Below the pieces are notes generated by a model that was not told the DNA's origin, ran no database searches, and worked only from the letters and a program-made list of their open reading frames with translations. The translations under genes and the position numbers were made by a program. Source: Cyclobacteriaceae bacterium (lineage in GTDB: Bacteria; Bacteroidota; Bacteroidia; Cytophagales; Cyclobacteriaceae). From it: a stretch of DNA of 12,783 nt. Within the stretch, counting starts at the first letter, position 1; every line of letters starts with the position of its first letter. Below, piece by piece: positions 1-7,913 of this stretch. The stretch lies in assembly GCA_009885605.1 (NCBI GenBank), contig VFKK01000035.1, forward strand, positions 1-12,783. Reading direction: 5' to 3'.

Positions 1-912
1 CGGAAGACCACCCCAAACCCGGATCACTACGATCAACAAACCAATGAAGAATCCATAAATCACCACTCCAAGCGGAGTAATCGGTGAGCCCACCATATCG
101 GTAGCCATAAAAACAGCCCCGAGCATTAACCCTCCGGAAAAAAGCATGAAAAGCGGGGACGGATAAATCTTGTCGTCAATGAGATACAAAATGCCGCTCA
201 GCACAAAAACCGTTGAAAGAATGGAAGCCGGAATCCTCCAGTTCATCATCTTGCGGGCAATGAGATAGATCCCGCCCAAAATTATAATCAATGCACTCGT
301 TTCACCGGTCGATCCGCTGACCAAACCGAGCGCCAGGTCTGTTGTATCTGTCATCACATGATCAAACTTGAAGGCTGAAAGAGGCGTCGCACCTGAGATG
401 CCGTCAACTTTTGGCTCCGCAAAAGGAAAGGCCAAAACGGAACTTGAGATGTTTAAAAACCGACCATCCAGAAAGGCAGATTGCCAGGTGGTGATCGCAA
501 CCGGAAATGCAGCCTGCAGAAAAGCTCTGCCGACAAGGGCCGGATTAAAAAGATTATACCCAAGACCTCCGAAAACAAATTTCCCAACCGCTACGGAGAA
601 AACTCCACCAAGGAACGCCATCCAAAGCGGGAAAATGGGAGGCAGCGTAAGTCCGAGAAGGACGCCGGTAATGACCGCCGACCAGTCGGATATTGTACTC
701 TCTTTGTTCGACCATTTGCACAAGGCATGCTCGGTCAGCACACTGGCAATAACCACTGTTGCGATGACCAGAAATGCATTTATTCCAAAGGCAAACACAG
801 CAAAAATCACAACAGGCATCATCGCCCAGACCACATTTTGCATGATCGTGTCCGTGCTCACACCTTTTCTGATATGCGGAGAAGTGCTGATATGGAGGGT
901 TTTGCTAAACAT
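1..912 (-). CDS. rnfD: Rnf electron transport complex subunit D (partial, C-terminus cut by window edge)
   Basis: Membrane subunit of the Rnf ferredoxin:NAD+ oxidoreductase (Rnf/NQR family), which couples electron flow to Na+ or H+ translocation across the inner membrane. The minus-strand frame from the ATG at 912-910 stays open to base 1, giving 304 residues. The N-terminus (MFSKTLHISTSPHIRKG) is typical of RnfD. Several hydrophobic helices are visible, at about residues 28-60, 80-112, 205-220, 229-245, 255-270 and 281-298. The covalent-FMN motif SGATPLS is at 173-179, with Thr176 the expected flavin attachment residue. The late segment (ATDMVGSPITPLG, then a helix and an IRxxGGLP end) is also family-typical; perhaps 20-45 residues are missing. 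Its start overlaps the end of rnfC by 8 nt, so the two are probably translationally coupled. The remaining rnf genes should lie to the left of this window. The identification is firm; the transported ion cannot be read from this sequence. Confidence 0.95.
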   Translation of the reverse strand, partial: MFSKTLHISTSPHIRKGVSTDTIMQNVVWAMMPVVIFAVFAFGINAFLVIATVVIASVLTEHALCKWSNKESTISDWSAVITGVLLGLTLPPIFPLWMAFLGGVFSVAVGKFVFGGLGYNLFNPALVGRAFLQAAFPVAITTWQSAFLDGRFLNISSSVLAFPFAEPKVDGISGATPLSAFKFDHVMTDTTDLALGLVSGSTGETSALIIILGGIYLIARKMMNWRIPASILSTVFVLSGILYLIDDKIYPSPLFMLFSGGLMLGAVFMATDMVGSPITPLGVVIYGFFIGLLIVVIRVWGGLP

Positions 913-2242
913 TTGCTGCAGCCGGTTTGGCTGTTTTACGTTTGCGGAGAATTGATTTAGATAATCGGAAGTACTGAACTAATGGGATATTCGAAGGACA
1001 GACAAATGAGCAGGAACCACATTCGAAGCAGTCCATGAGATGGAAATCATCCGCCATGGTTTCGTAGGCTTCGGCATTGGCTAAAATGCCGAGTTTGGAA
1101 GGATTGAGTGAGATCGGACAAGCATCGACACAGGCACCACACTTGATGCAAGGGAAAATTTTATCCGTTTTGTTGATATCCTGCTCCCCAAAAACAATAA
1201 TTCCTGAGGTTCCTTTCACGATGGAAATGTCCAAATTGGAGACAGCCACTCCCATCATCGGGCCACCCATGTACACCTCGCTGATGTTGTCGGCTGCGCC
1301 AACTTGCTCGAGGACATATCGCAACGGCGTGCCGGTAGGGATCAGATAATTTCCTTTCTTCTTCACCCCCGGACCGGAAATGGTGATGACCCGCTCCTGA
1401 ATTCCTTGTCCATGAGGTAGCAATCTTCCGATCTCGGCAGTGGTGGCCACATTTACTACCACCGCGTGGACATCAATTGGTAACCCTCCGGATGGCACTT
1501 CTTTGCCAAGCAAAGAGGTGATGAGCATTTTCTCGGCGCCTTGAGGATACTTTACCGGAACGACTTTCACCGTGACAGCCATTCCTGAAGGAATTTTCTT
1601 GGTCAGGTGATCCGCCGCATCTTGTTTGTTTGCTTCAATTCCGATGATGACTTCTTTGGCTCCGGTCGCTTTCAACAAATACCGAATGCCCATGAAGATA
1701 TCATCCGCTTGCTCTAGCATGACGCGATGGTCTGTGGTCAGATAAGGCTCACATTCGATTCCATTGATGATCAGAAATTCACAGGACTTTCCGTCAGGGA
1801 TTTTGAGTTTCACATGCGTGGGAAAAGCAGCTCCCCCCAACCCGACAATTCCCGCATCCTGAATTCCTTTGAGGATTTGTTCCGGACTTGCTTCGAGGCT
1901 GACGGGAGATCCTTCCAATACTTCCTGGCCTGAAGAAGGAAATGGCTCGAGGTAAATTCCCTCGGTCATTTGTCCCGAAATAACCGGCACTTTGGAGATT
2001 TTTCGGATGGTTCCGGAAACCGGGGAATGCATCGGCACAGACATATACCCATCGGCAACAGCCAGGAGTTGGCCTCTCGCCACTTCCTGACCTTCCCTCA
2101 CGATGATTTTGGAGGGCGCACCAATGTGCTGCTGCGTCGGCAGTATAATCAGAGGTGCAAATGAAAACTGTCGGATCGGCAGCTTATTTGTCTCCTCCTT
2201 GTTCTCCGGCGGATGTACCCCGTGTTTGAAAGAATCTTTCAT
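905..2242 (-). CDS. rnfC: Rnf electron transport complex subunit C
   Basis: Peripheral cytoplasmic subunit of Rnf that carries FMN and iron-sulfur clusters and forms the NADH/NAD+ site; it is related to the Nqo1/NuoF fold. The 445 residues match the shorter RnfC forms. The N-terminus has the family signature FKHGVHPPENKE (5-16), followed by a biotinyl/lipoyl-like beta domain (about 30-100). The flavin/nucleotide-binding loop GLGGAAFPTHVK is at 134-145 and the conserved NGIECEPYLTTDHR at 160-173. An SLBB-like region follows at about 285-345. Two ferredoxin motifs end the protein: Cys365/368/371/375 and Cys405/408/411/415. There is a short basic tail and no membrane segment. The ATG is 18 nt after the nifJ stop, and the spacer contains only a weak AAAGAG purine stretch. 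The position between nifJ and rnfD implies one transcript linking 2-oxoacid oxidation with Rnf. No rnfB is found directly upstream, where Bacteroidota usually have it. Confidence 0.95.
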   Translation of the reverse strand: MKDSFKHGVHPPENKEETNKLPIRQFSFAPLIILPTQQHIGAPSKIIVREGQEVARGQLLAVADGYMSVPMHSPVSGTIRKISKVPVISGQMTEGIYLEPFPSSGQEVLEGSPVSLEASPEQILKGIQDAGIVGLGGAAFPTHVKLKIPDGKSCEFLIINGIECEPYLTTDHRVMLEQADDIFMGIRYLLKATGAKEVIIGIEANKQDAADHLTKKIPSGMAVTVKVVPVKYPQGAEKMLITSLLGKEVPSGGLPIDVHAVVVNVATTAEIGRLLPHGQGIQERVITISGPGVKKKGNYLIPTGTPLRYVLEQVGAADNISEVYMGGPMMGVAVSNLDISIVKGTSGIIVFGEQDINKTDKIFPCIKCGACVDACPISLNPSKLGILANAEAYETMADDFHLMDCFECGSCSFVCPSNIPLVQYFRLSKSILRKRKTAKPAAANV

Positions 2243-2260
2243 GAAGTCCGGTTCTCTTTA

Positions 2261-5200
2261 TCAATTGAATTTTTCAGCTCTTTTGATCCATTTCTCGAGG
2301 TCCGGGATATTCTTGTCTGCCGGCAAACCAGGGTGAATGACCCCCGCAGTGCATTTTTCGGCAGCTTTGACCAGATCTGTATAAGGCCCTCCATCCGGAT
2401 TCTTGATAAAGGCTTTTTTATCGGTGTTGTAGGCGAAAATCTTTGAATTCAGCTTCGTACACTCATCGCAGGAGGTACATTGCTCAGTTTCCAACCAAGG
2501 AGCCATGTAATCCGAACTCACTGCAACAGCAGTCGGCTTTGCTTCACCATTTGAGTTTGATTTGGGTGCTTCCATCGCAAGATCCAGGATTCCAGCACCG
2601 TCGTCGCCAGCCATCTTCATCAATCCTCTTGCAATTCGGCCGATCACGTCAGCTCTCACTTTGCTTTCCACATCTTCGATCGGAGATTCTTTTTCGGGAG
2701 TAACTCCTGCAATTGCCTTGAGCATGATCCAGAAATCGCGGCGTTCCTCGCAGGATTCAACCATCGTTTTGGAGATCAGCACACGGCTGAGGAAATCTTT
2801 CTTATCCAGTGCCCAGATGAATGGGAATTTACCTTCTCTTGCCTCCAAATCCATTTCAAGGAATTCGGAAAGCACGATCATGTTTTCATTCCAGGTATCT
2901 CGTGGGGCTTTGCGGAAATGCTTTCTGAATCTGGCTTCGGTGATGGCAAAATCTGCGAAAGTCATAGCGACTTCCATTGATTTTGGACGGCCGCTTTCCA
3001 TGTATTTCAACTCGTAAGTAGGCCAAAGCTGATCCATGGCAGGGTTTCCCTCCAGGTTAAATGCCTCCTTGGGAGTTTTGCCATTATCAGGATTGTATCT
3101 GAAAATCGGATAGGCTCTGGATTCCATCGCAAGCTTGGCCTGATGTGCTCCCATATCATCCGCAACTCCATGCTCCGGCTGACAGGTAGTGTACAGGTTG
3201 AAAAGTGCAGGTCGCTTGGTCAAAAGACCCTCAATGAAACCTTCGATCATCTGACTGGTATTTGCCAGTGTACCCTGAAGCACGTAGGTATTTCTATGCG
3301 CCATTGCGATCAGGCCAATTTCTTTTCTCGGTTCAGGTTTGCCTTTCCATACTTTCCCGAATTGGGCCATATCAGAAACCTGTCCGATAAATCCTGAGGT
3401 ACAGGCTTGTCCTCCGGTATTGGAGTAAACCTGCGTATCAACCACGATGACTTTGATCGGTTTGCCGGAAGCCATCATTCGGGAGAGATTTTGGAATCCG
3501 ATGTCATACATCGCTCCGTCTCCTCCAAGTGCTACCACCGGTGGACATAATTTCCATTCTTCATCGGTGAACTGTCCCCAGTTGAAGTAGGTAAAGAAGT
3601 CTTTTTGATCTTTTGAATTGTAGTTTCCGCTCATTTCCATTTCGGCTTTGCGGATCAATCTGAAGCCATCTGCCATTTTGGACATGTGACCTTCGAAGAG
3701 TCCCATCGCCATGGAAGTACTGTCCTGGAACAAGTGATTTGCCCAAGGGAAAGGATACGGATTGTATGGATAGGTGCTGCCCCATACTGAAGTACAACCG
3801 GTGGAATTACTCATTCCCATATTGGATCGGCCATTTCCGGTAGTTCCGTCCGTATATTTCCAATGAAGCTTTTTCAATCCGGCAAGTACTTGAGTGGTCT
3901 CAGTCAGCCATTCCTGATCGATTGGTTCGGTTCCTTTTTCAGATTCCATTTTACTGGCAATTCCCGAAATGGTCAGGTCACCGCCATGAGTTTCTGAGAT
4001 GATTTTTGACATCAGGTCCGTATCCATCAGATTCATGGATTTCATCAACTTCAACTGGATATGTTTCTCCAGTTTGTCAACAAGACCCTGCAGGTATTCG
4101 ACATGCTTTTCAACCCGGGGAAGCATCAATGATTCGACGGTTGCCATGAACAGGTGAACGACTGATTTTTCGGAGCATCCGAGACAGGCGCCATCTCCGC
4201 TTGCAAAACTCTGGTAAGCGTTTTTGTCCAAAAGGATCGTTTCCAGCGGACCGATTCGTTCTTCCAGATTATCTATTCTGTTGAATTTTTTAGGGGTATT
4301 TGGCAGATCGCTCCATACGCTCCATTCTTCTCTGAGTTTGGCGACAGAGTCTTCTGTCTGCTTCACCACTCTGAGCGCATCGTCTTCGCAGACTTTCACG
4401 CATTCACTGCAGCCCTTACAAGTATTTGGGTTGATCGTGATGCTGAACAAGCCTCCGCTATTGGGTTGCTTTTTCTCATGAACATCGTAGTAGGGTCGGG
4501 TGAGGGCAAACTGGAAATCTCCCAATTCTTCCCTGAACCAGCCTAGCTCAACCGAAAGTGGTGAACCCTTTTGCTCTTGATCCAATACCTGATCAAGTGC
4601 TTCATTGATCATATTATTGACTGTGATTCCCTGGTGAGGCGCGTTGAAAAGTGCCCGAACTTTTGGCTCTAATTGCTTGATCGTTTTGGGAAGGAATTCA
4701 ACGGTTTCATGATTTCGTTTGACCCGCTTCAAAATAGTTTCAAAGACGTCGGACAATTCACTGACCAATCCCGGGATAGCAGTATCCGGGCAAATGGTGT
4801 AGCATTTTCCGCAGGCAGTACAATTATCAGCGATCCATTCAGGATGCTCAAAACGGATGCCTGTCATATCTCTGAAAACCGAAGTAGCTGCAGGCATCAC
4901 GCTCAACCCTATAAACGGATCCGTGATGTTATCATTTCCCCTTCCGCTTTGGTAGAAACTTCCTGTTTGCTCCCAGAATCGATGGATATCGCTTAGGTTG
5001 GATTCGCTTTTGGGGATGTCTTTGAGCATGGTCGGGATGGCCGCAACCAACTGGCCATTGTTTTTCTCGGCTTGCGCCCCGAGCACCTTGTTTTTGATTT
5101 CATACACTTCGCTGAAGCCACGCTTCACCACCCGCATATTGTCATCGACTACCCGCTGTCCTTTTCCTCCAAACTTATGCTGCAACTGTTCCTCAATTGC

Positions 5201-7177
5201 TTTGATCAATTCGAGGTCGGTCAGCCCCGCTTTCTTCATAAGTGGTGATGAGGCAAAAAATGCCCCTTGGAAAGCGATGCCCTGCATTCTGAGTTGAAGT
5301 TCGGGATCGGTGGCTTCCTCACGGGCGATTTTGAATCCATCTACAAAGTAAATATGGATGTCGCTTTCGATGATGACTTTCTGATAGTGCTTGGGAATAT
5401 CTGCCCAGACTTCATCTGCGGTTTTCCGCTCGCTTTGGATGATAAAGACACCTCCGTTTTTCAAACCTGCCAACGCATTGGTATGCTTAAATACATTGGG
5501 ATCAGGGGACAATACCACATCCACGAAATAATACTCGCAATTGATGGTAATCGGTTCGGGAGCCGCAGCCAGATAGTAAGTAGTTGGCTGGCCTTTTTTC
5601 TCCGAACCATATTTTGGATTTGCCTTAATATCGTATCCGAGCAAGTCAAAAAGTGTCATTGCCAGGTTTTTACCGGTGGTGATTGCGCCCCATCCGCCGA
5701 CAGAGTGGAATCTCACGGTGATGGCATCCTTTGGCATCAGGTTGGGATTTTCAGATCCGTGAACCGCCAGGTCTTTCACATTTGGGTAAGAAGCCTCGAT
5801 AGTTTCCTGATGGGCTCTTTGCTTGGGAGTGAATGGATTTTCCCGGATGAAATCAATCGATAAGTAGAATCTTTTCTTGTGTTTGCCTTGAGGCAACATG
5901 TTTTCCACAGCTCCAATAATTCCTTCCGGCTGAAGGTCGCGGCTTCCCATTCCGAAGGAACCGGTAAATAAAGCCGGCATTTCGCTTGCGGTATAAGACG
6001 GTAATTCTGGATAAGGAAGGTTGGTTTTATTGTTGCCGTTTTCGATGCATTTGGTGATCACTGAACGCACTTCCCGCATGATGGGAGAATCTTCCGATAG
6101 CGGCTGATCGAGTCTTTCCAGGATAGTGACTCCTTTTTTTCCTTTCAGAATTCGGCCCAGATAATCCGCCGGAAAAGGTCGGAACATCACCAAATCCACC
6201 ACTCCGACTTTCAATCCTCTTGTCTTTCGCAGGTAATCCACCACTGCCTCAGCGCTCGATACCACACTACCCTGTCCGAGGATCAGGTAGTCGGCATCTT
6301 CTGCTTTGTAGGTCATGACCCGTTGATACCTTCTGCCGGTGAGCTGATAATATTCCTCAAAAGCCTGATCTGTGAGTTCCCGGATATGATCAAAAAAGAA
6401 AGGTCGCTGAGCAGCAACACTCTGCATATAGGAATCCTGATTTTGGACGATACCCGCCATCATCGGATTATCCACATCCCAAACTTCAGGTATCCGTCGA
6501 CGCGTATCGCCGTAGATCATACGCTGGGAAGGAGTCGGTGTATCGATGATGTCATCCGGCCGACCCAGAAATTCCTTGATTAATTCCCGCTCCGGAAGCA
6601 TGAGGGATTCGATCAGGTGCGTGGTCAAAAATCCATCCTGAGCGATTATACCCGGGTTCAGGGCAAGCTCAGCGATTTTGTGCGAGATGATGTTTAGGTC
6701 AGCTACGTGCTGAGCCTTTTTGGCAAAAAGCTGAAAGAATCCCGTGTCGTCAATGGCGTGGTAATCGTCATGACCAGCATGGACGTTGAGGGTGGATTTT
6801 GTCATGGCGCGGGCGCCAATGTTAAGCACATAAGTCAATCGCTTTCCCACGGCAGCATAAAGGGACTCGTGCATGTAAGCAATGCCCTGGCCTGAGGAAA
6901 AATTGGCGGAACGCAATCCCGTCATCGAAAGCCCGGCAGTAACTGCGGCCGCGGCGTGTTCGCCTTCCGGCTCAATGAAAATCAATGGCCTGTCAGAGAT
7001 ATTCAGATGGCCATTTGCCGCTTCTTCCGCCCAATATTCACCCATTTGTGTAGACGGCGTGATCGGATAAGCACCGGCAGCATCTGAAGATTCCCGTTCA
7101 CACATAATGGCTACGGTGTTTCCATCCATTGCCACCCTGGTACCAGGGTATTTGAAAGTATTTTTGGTATTGTCCAT
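2261..7177 (-). CDS. nifJ: Extended pyruvate:ferredoxin (flavodoxin) oxidoreductase with C-terminal ferredoxin-like domain
   Basis: Single-chain PFOR: oxidative decarboxylation of pyruvate (or a related 2-oxoacid) with CoA to acetyl-CoA, reducing ferredoxin or flavodoxin; cytoplasmic, TPP and [4Fe-4S] dependent. Numbering is from the ATG at 7177 (1638 aa). Domains in order: POR N-terminal domain with YPITPST (37-43) and the GARA segment near Arg123; PFOR domain II (about 285-405); gamma domain with GWGAITTGKN (495-504); EKR-like region (about 650-760); medial and distal cluster motifs Cys786/789/792/796 and Cys920/923/926/930; proximal-cluster CLGC (998-1001), Cys1128 in NSTGC and Cys1332 in TTCQPEHG; TPP motif from GDG (1219-1221) to SN (1252-1253). 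Classical PFORs have about 1170-1230 aa. The excess lies between the two cluster motifs, between Cys1001 and Cys1128, and in a C-terminal domain with Cys1567/1570/1573 and Cys1609. An in-frame TTG at 7198 would add 7 residues; the ATG is preferred because neither start has a clear ribosome site. Pyruvate specificity is inferred. Confidence 0.93.
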   Translation of the reverse strand: MDNTKNTFKYPGTRVAMDGNTVAIMCERESSDAAGAYPITPSTQMGEYWAEEAANGHLNISDRPLIFIEPEGEHAAAAVTAGLSMTGLRSANFSSGQGIAYMHESLYAAVGKRLTYVLNIGARAMTKSTLNVHAGHDDYHAIDDTGFFQLFAKKAQHVADLNIISHKIAELALNPGIIAQDGFLTTHLIESLMLPERELIKEFLGRPDDIIDTPTPSQRMIYGDTRRRIPEVWDVDNPMMAGIVQNQDSYMQSVAAQRPFFFDHIRELTDQAFEEYYQLTGRRYQRVMTYKAEDADYLILGQGSVVSSAEAVVDYLRKTRGLKVGVVDLVMFRPFPADYLGRILKGKKGVTILERLDQPLSEDSPIMREVRSVITKCIENGNNKTNLPYPELPSYTASEMPALFTGSFGMGSRDLQPEGIIGAVENMLPQGKHKKRFYLSIDFIRENPFTPKQRAHQETIEASYPNVKDLAVHGSENPNLMPKDAITVRFHSVGGWGAITTGKNLAMTLFDLLGYDIKANPKYGSEKKGQPTTYYLAAAPEPITINCEYYFVDVVLSPDPNVFKHTNALAGLKNGGVFIIQSERKTADEVWADIPKHYQKVIIESDIHIYFVDGFKIAREEATDPELQLRMQGIAFQGAFFASSPLMKKAGLTDLELIKAIEEQLQHKFGGKGQRVVDDNMRVVKRGFSEVYEIKNKVLGAQAEKNNGQLVAAIPTMLKDIPKSESNLSDIHRFWEQTGSFYQSGRGNDNITDPFIGLSVMPAATSVFRDMTGIRFEHPEWIADNCTACGKCYTICPDTAIPGLVSELSDVFETILKRVKRNHETVEFLPKTIKQLEPKVRALFNAPHQGITVNNMINEALDQVLDQEQKGSPLSVELGWFREELGDFQFALTRPYYDVHEKKQPNSGGLFSITINPNTCKGCSECVKVCEDDALRVVKQTEDSVAKLREEWSVWSDLPNTPKKFNRIDNLEERIGPLETILLDKNAYQSFASGDGACLGCSEKSVVHLFMATVESLMLPRVEKHVEYLQGLVDKLEKHIQLKLMKSMNLMDTDLMSKIISETHGGDLTISGIASKMESEKGTEPIDQEWLTETTQVLAGLKKLHWKYTDGTTGNGRSNMGMSNSTGCTSVWGSTYPYNPYPFPWANHLFQDSTSMAMGLFEGHMSKMADGFRLIRKAEMEMSGNYNSKDQKDFFTYFNWGQFTDEEWKLCPPVVALGGDGAMYDIGFQNLSRMMASGKPIKVIVVDTQVYSNTGGQACTSGFIGQVSDMAQFGKVWKGKPEPRKEIGLIAMAHRNTYVLQGTLANTSQMIEGFIEGLLTKRPALFNLYTTCQPEHGVADDMGAHQAKLAMESRAYPIFRYNPDNGKTPKEAFNLEGNPAMDQLWPTYELKYMESGRPKSMEVAMTFADFAITEARFRKHFRKAPRDTWNENMIVLSEFLEMDLEAREGKFPFIWALDKKDFLSRVLISKTMVESCEERRDFWIMLKAIAGVTPEKESPIEDVESKVRADVIGRIARGLMKMAGDDGAGILDLAMEAPKSNSNGEAKPTAVAVSSDYMAPWLETEQCTSCDECTKLNSKIFAYNTDKKAFIKNPDGGPYTDLVKAAEKCTAGVIHPGLPADKNIPDLEKWIKRAEKFN

Positions 7178-7272
7178 GACAGTTATTGAGTTTGTCAAAT
7201 TTTCAAGAGTAAAAAATAGGGAGCGAATGCTCAGAAAAAAGGGAGTTCAGTGGAGGCAGGATTGAGCTTAAA

Positions 7273-7298
7273 CTCTCAGTTAGGAATTGAGCTGAGAG
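7273..7298 (-). terminator. Inverted repeat between the HEPN gene and nifJ (possible weak terminator or attenuator)
   Basis: A perfect 7-bp inverted repeat (CTCTCAG and CTGAGAG) with a 12-nt loop starts 12 nt after the HEPN stop codon. In the minus-strand direction it is followed only by TTTAA, a poor U-tract. It could trim or attenuate the HEPN transcript ahead of nifJ, or stabilise an mRNA end. The short stem and weak tail make this a tentative call. Confidence 0.25.
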
Positions 7299-7310
7299 GA
7301 AAATTGCCCA

Positions 7311-7673
7311 TCAGTTTGCTACAAGATGATTTTTGGTTAGTTCGGCCAGGTGGATAAATTCATTTGCTGTATTTTTATTCATCCACAAATCCTGCGGATC
7401 CCCGGCACGAGTCAAAAGATTAAGGTCCAGTTTTTTAAAATCGGGATCAATGGTTCTGCATTGACCCAACAGGTCGTTGATGGAGGTAGAATTAGAGATT
7501 CGAACTCCATTTTTCACTAAAAAACCGGCTAAGTACTTTTCAATTGCTTTGTAGGCATGCTTGCATACCATGTAATGGACGACGTCTTCATCCGGACGAC
7601 AGAGTTCTTCTTTGGCTTTATAGAGCAAGACATCGGCTTCTGACAGGATGGATTGGGGATCAAGAACAGTCAT
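7311..7673 (-). CDS. Small HEPN-domain-like protein
   Basis: A 120-residue soluble, all-alpha protein with no signal peptide or membrane segment. The central helix CKHAYKAIEKYLAGFLV (37-53) has the HEPN-fold pattern of small and aromatic residues followed by A-x-EK-x-L. The next helix, SINDLLGQC (64-72), fits the usual 'hxLxxLL' step, and a final helix is at about 103-117. Length and layout match minimal HEPN proteins. The R-x4-6-H motif of ribonuclease-type HEPN toxins is not seen, so nuclease activity is not supported; a binding or regulatory role is the alternative. No nucleotidyltransferase (MNT) partner lies next to it, unlike HEPN/MNT toxin-antitoxin pairs. It is the first gene of the minus-strand unit and ends 133 nt before the nifJ start, so it may be co-transcribed with nifJ. 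The ATG at 7673 has no Shine-Dalgarno sequence. The fold is assigned by pattern only and the function is unknown. Confidence 0.7.
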   Translation of the reverse strand: MTVLDPQSILSEADVLLYKAKEELCRPDEDVVHYMVCKHAYKAIEKYLAGFLVKNGVRISNSTSINDLLGQCRTIDPDFKKLDLNLLTRAGDPQDLWMNKNTANEFIHLAELTKNHLVAN

Positions 7674-7840
7674 GACTGAAAATTTAGAGTTGGAAAAAGG
7701 ATCATTCTAAGCATTGAAATTATTCACATAACCTCTTATTTATTATGACTATTATCACTTCAAACCATGATTAACATCAAAGCCAGAATGGCCTGTTTTT
7801 TTTGTTTTCAGAGGGGTGGAATTGTGTAAAAAAATGACTG

Positions 7841-7889
7841 TAAGTACTCCGAATTTTCTCGCGAATGACTTGGGACTTTCCAGTACTTA
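7841..7889. promoter_or_regulatory. 8-bp inverted repeat with TAAGTACT/AGTACTTA arms, possible operator pair
   Basis: TAAGTACT (7841-7848) and AGTACTTA (7882-7889) are exact reverse complements separated by 33 nt. Each arm contains the self-palindrome AGTACT, so the pair can also be read as two copies of one small palindromic site. The spacing between arm centres is 41 bp, about four helical turns, which would suit a protein binding two sites on one DNA face. Its location in a divergent promoter region supports a regulatory role, but a chance repeat of this size is not excluded. Confidence 0.3.
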
Positions 7890-7895
7890 TGGTAA

Positions 7896-7913
7896 TTCCG
7901 GGAGTTCCCGGAA
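7896..7913. promoter_or_regulatory. 18-bp dyad symmetric site, candidate operator
   Basis: TTCCGGGA and TCCCGGAA are perfect 8-bp arms around a 2-nt spacer (GT). A GC-rich dyad this compact is too tight for a normal hairpin loop but is typical in size for a dimeric repressor or activator site. It lies 223 bp upstream of the HEPN start and 158 bp upstream of the hydrolase start. The cognate regulator is not in the window. Confidence 0.4.

Noticed and set aside
368..955. Long plus-strand open frame opposite rnfD and the end of rnfC.
   Set aside because: It lies antisense to well-identified rnfD codons, has no family features, and its composition is that of a mirrored frame.
5267..5863. Plus-strand open frame of 198 codons inside nifJ.
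   Set aside because: It is fully antisense to conserved PFOR domains and has no recognisable motifs; several similar frames exist along nifJ.
7193..7199. TTGACA sequence just ahead of nifJ as a -35 box.
   Set aside because: A -10 box at normal spacing would fall inside the coding sequence, and Bacteroidota promoters rarely use this box.
7261..7293. Direct repeat ATTGAGCT (7261-7268 and 7286-7293).
   Set aside because: Two 8-bp copies in AT-rich spacer are within chance expectation, and one copy overlaps the hairpin arm already listed.
7783..7803. GCCA-GAA-TGGC hairpin followed by eight T, resembling a plus-strand terminator.
   Set aside because: The stem is only 4 bp, and no plus-strand gene lies upstream that would need a terminator here.
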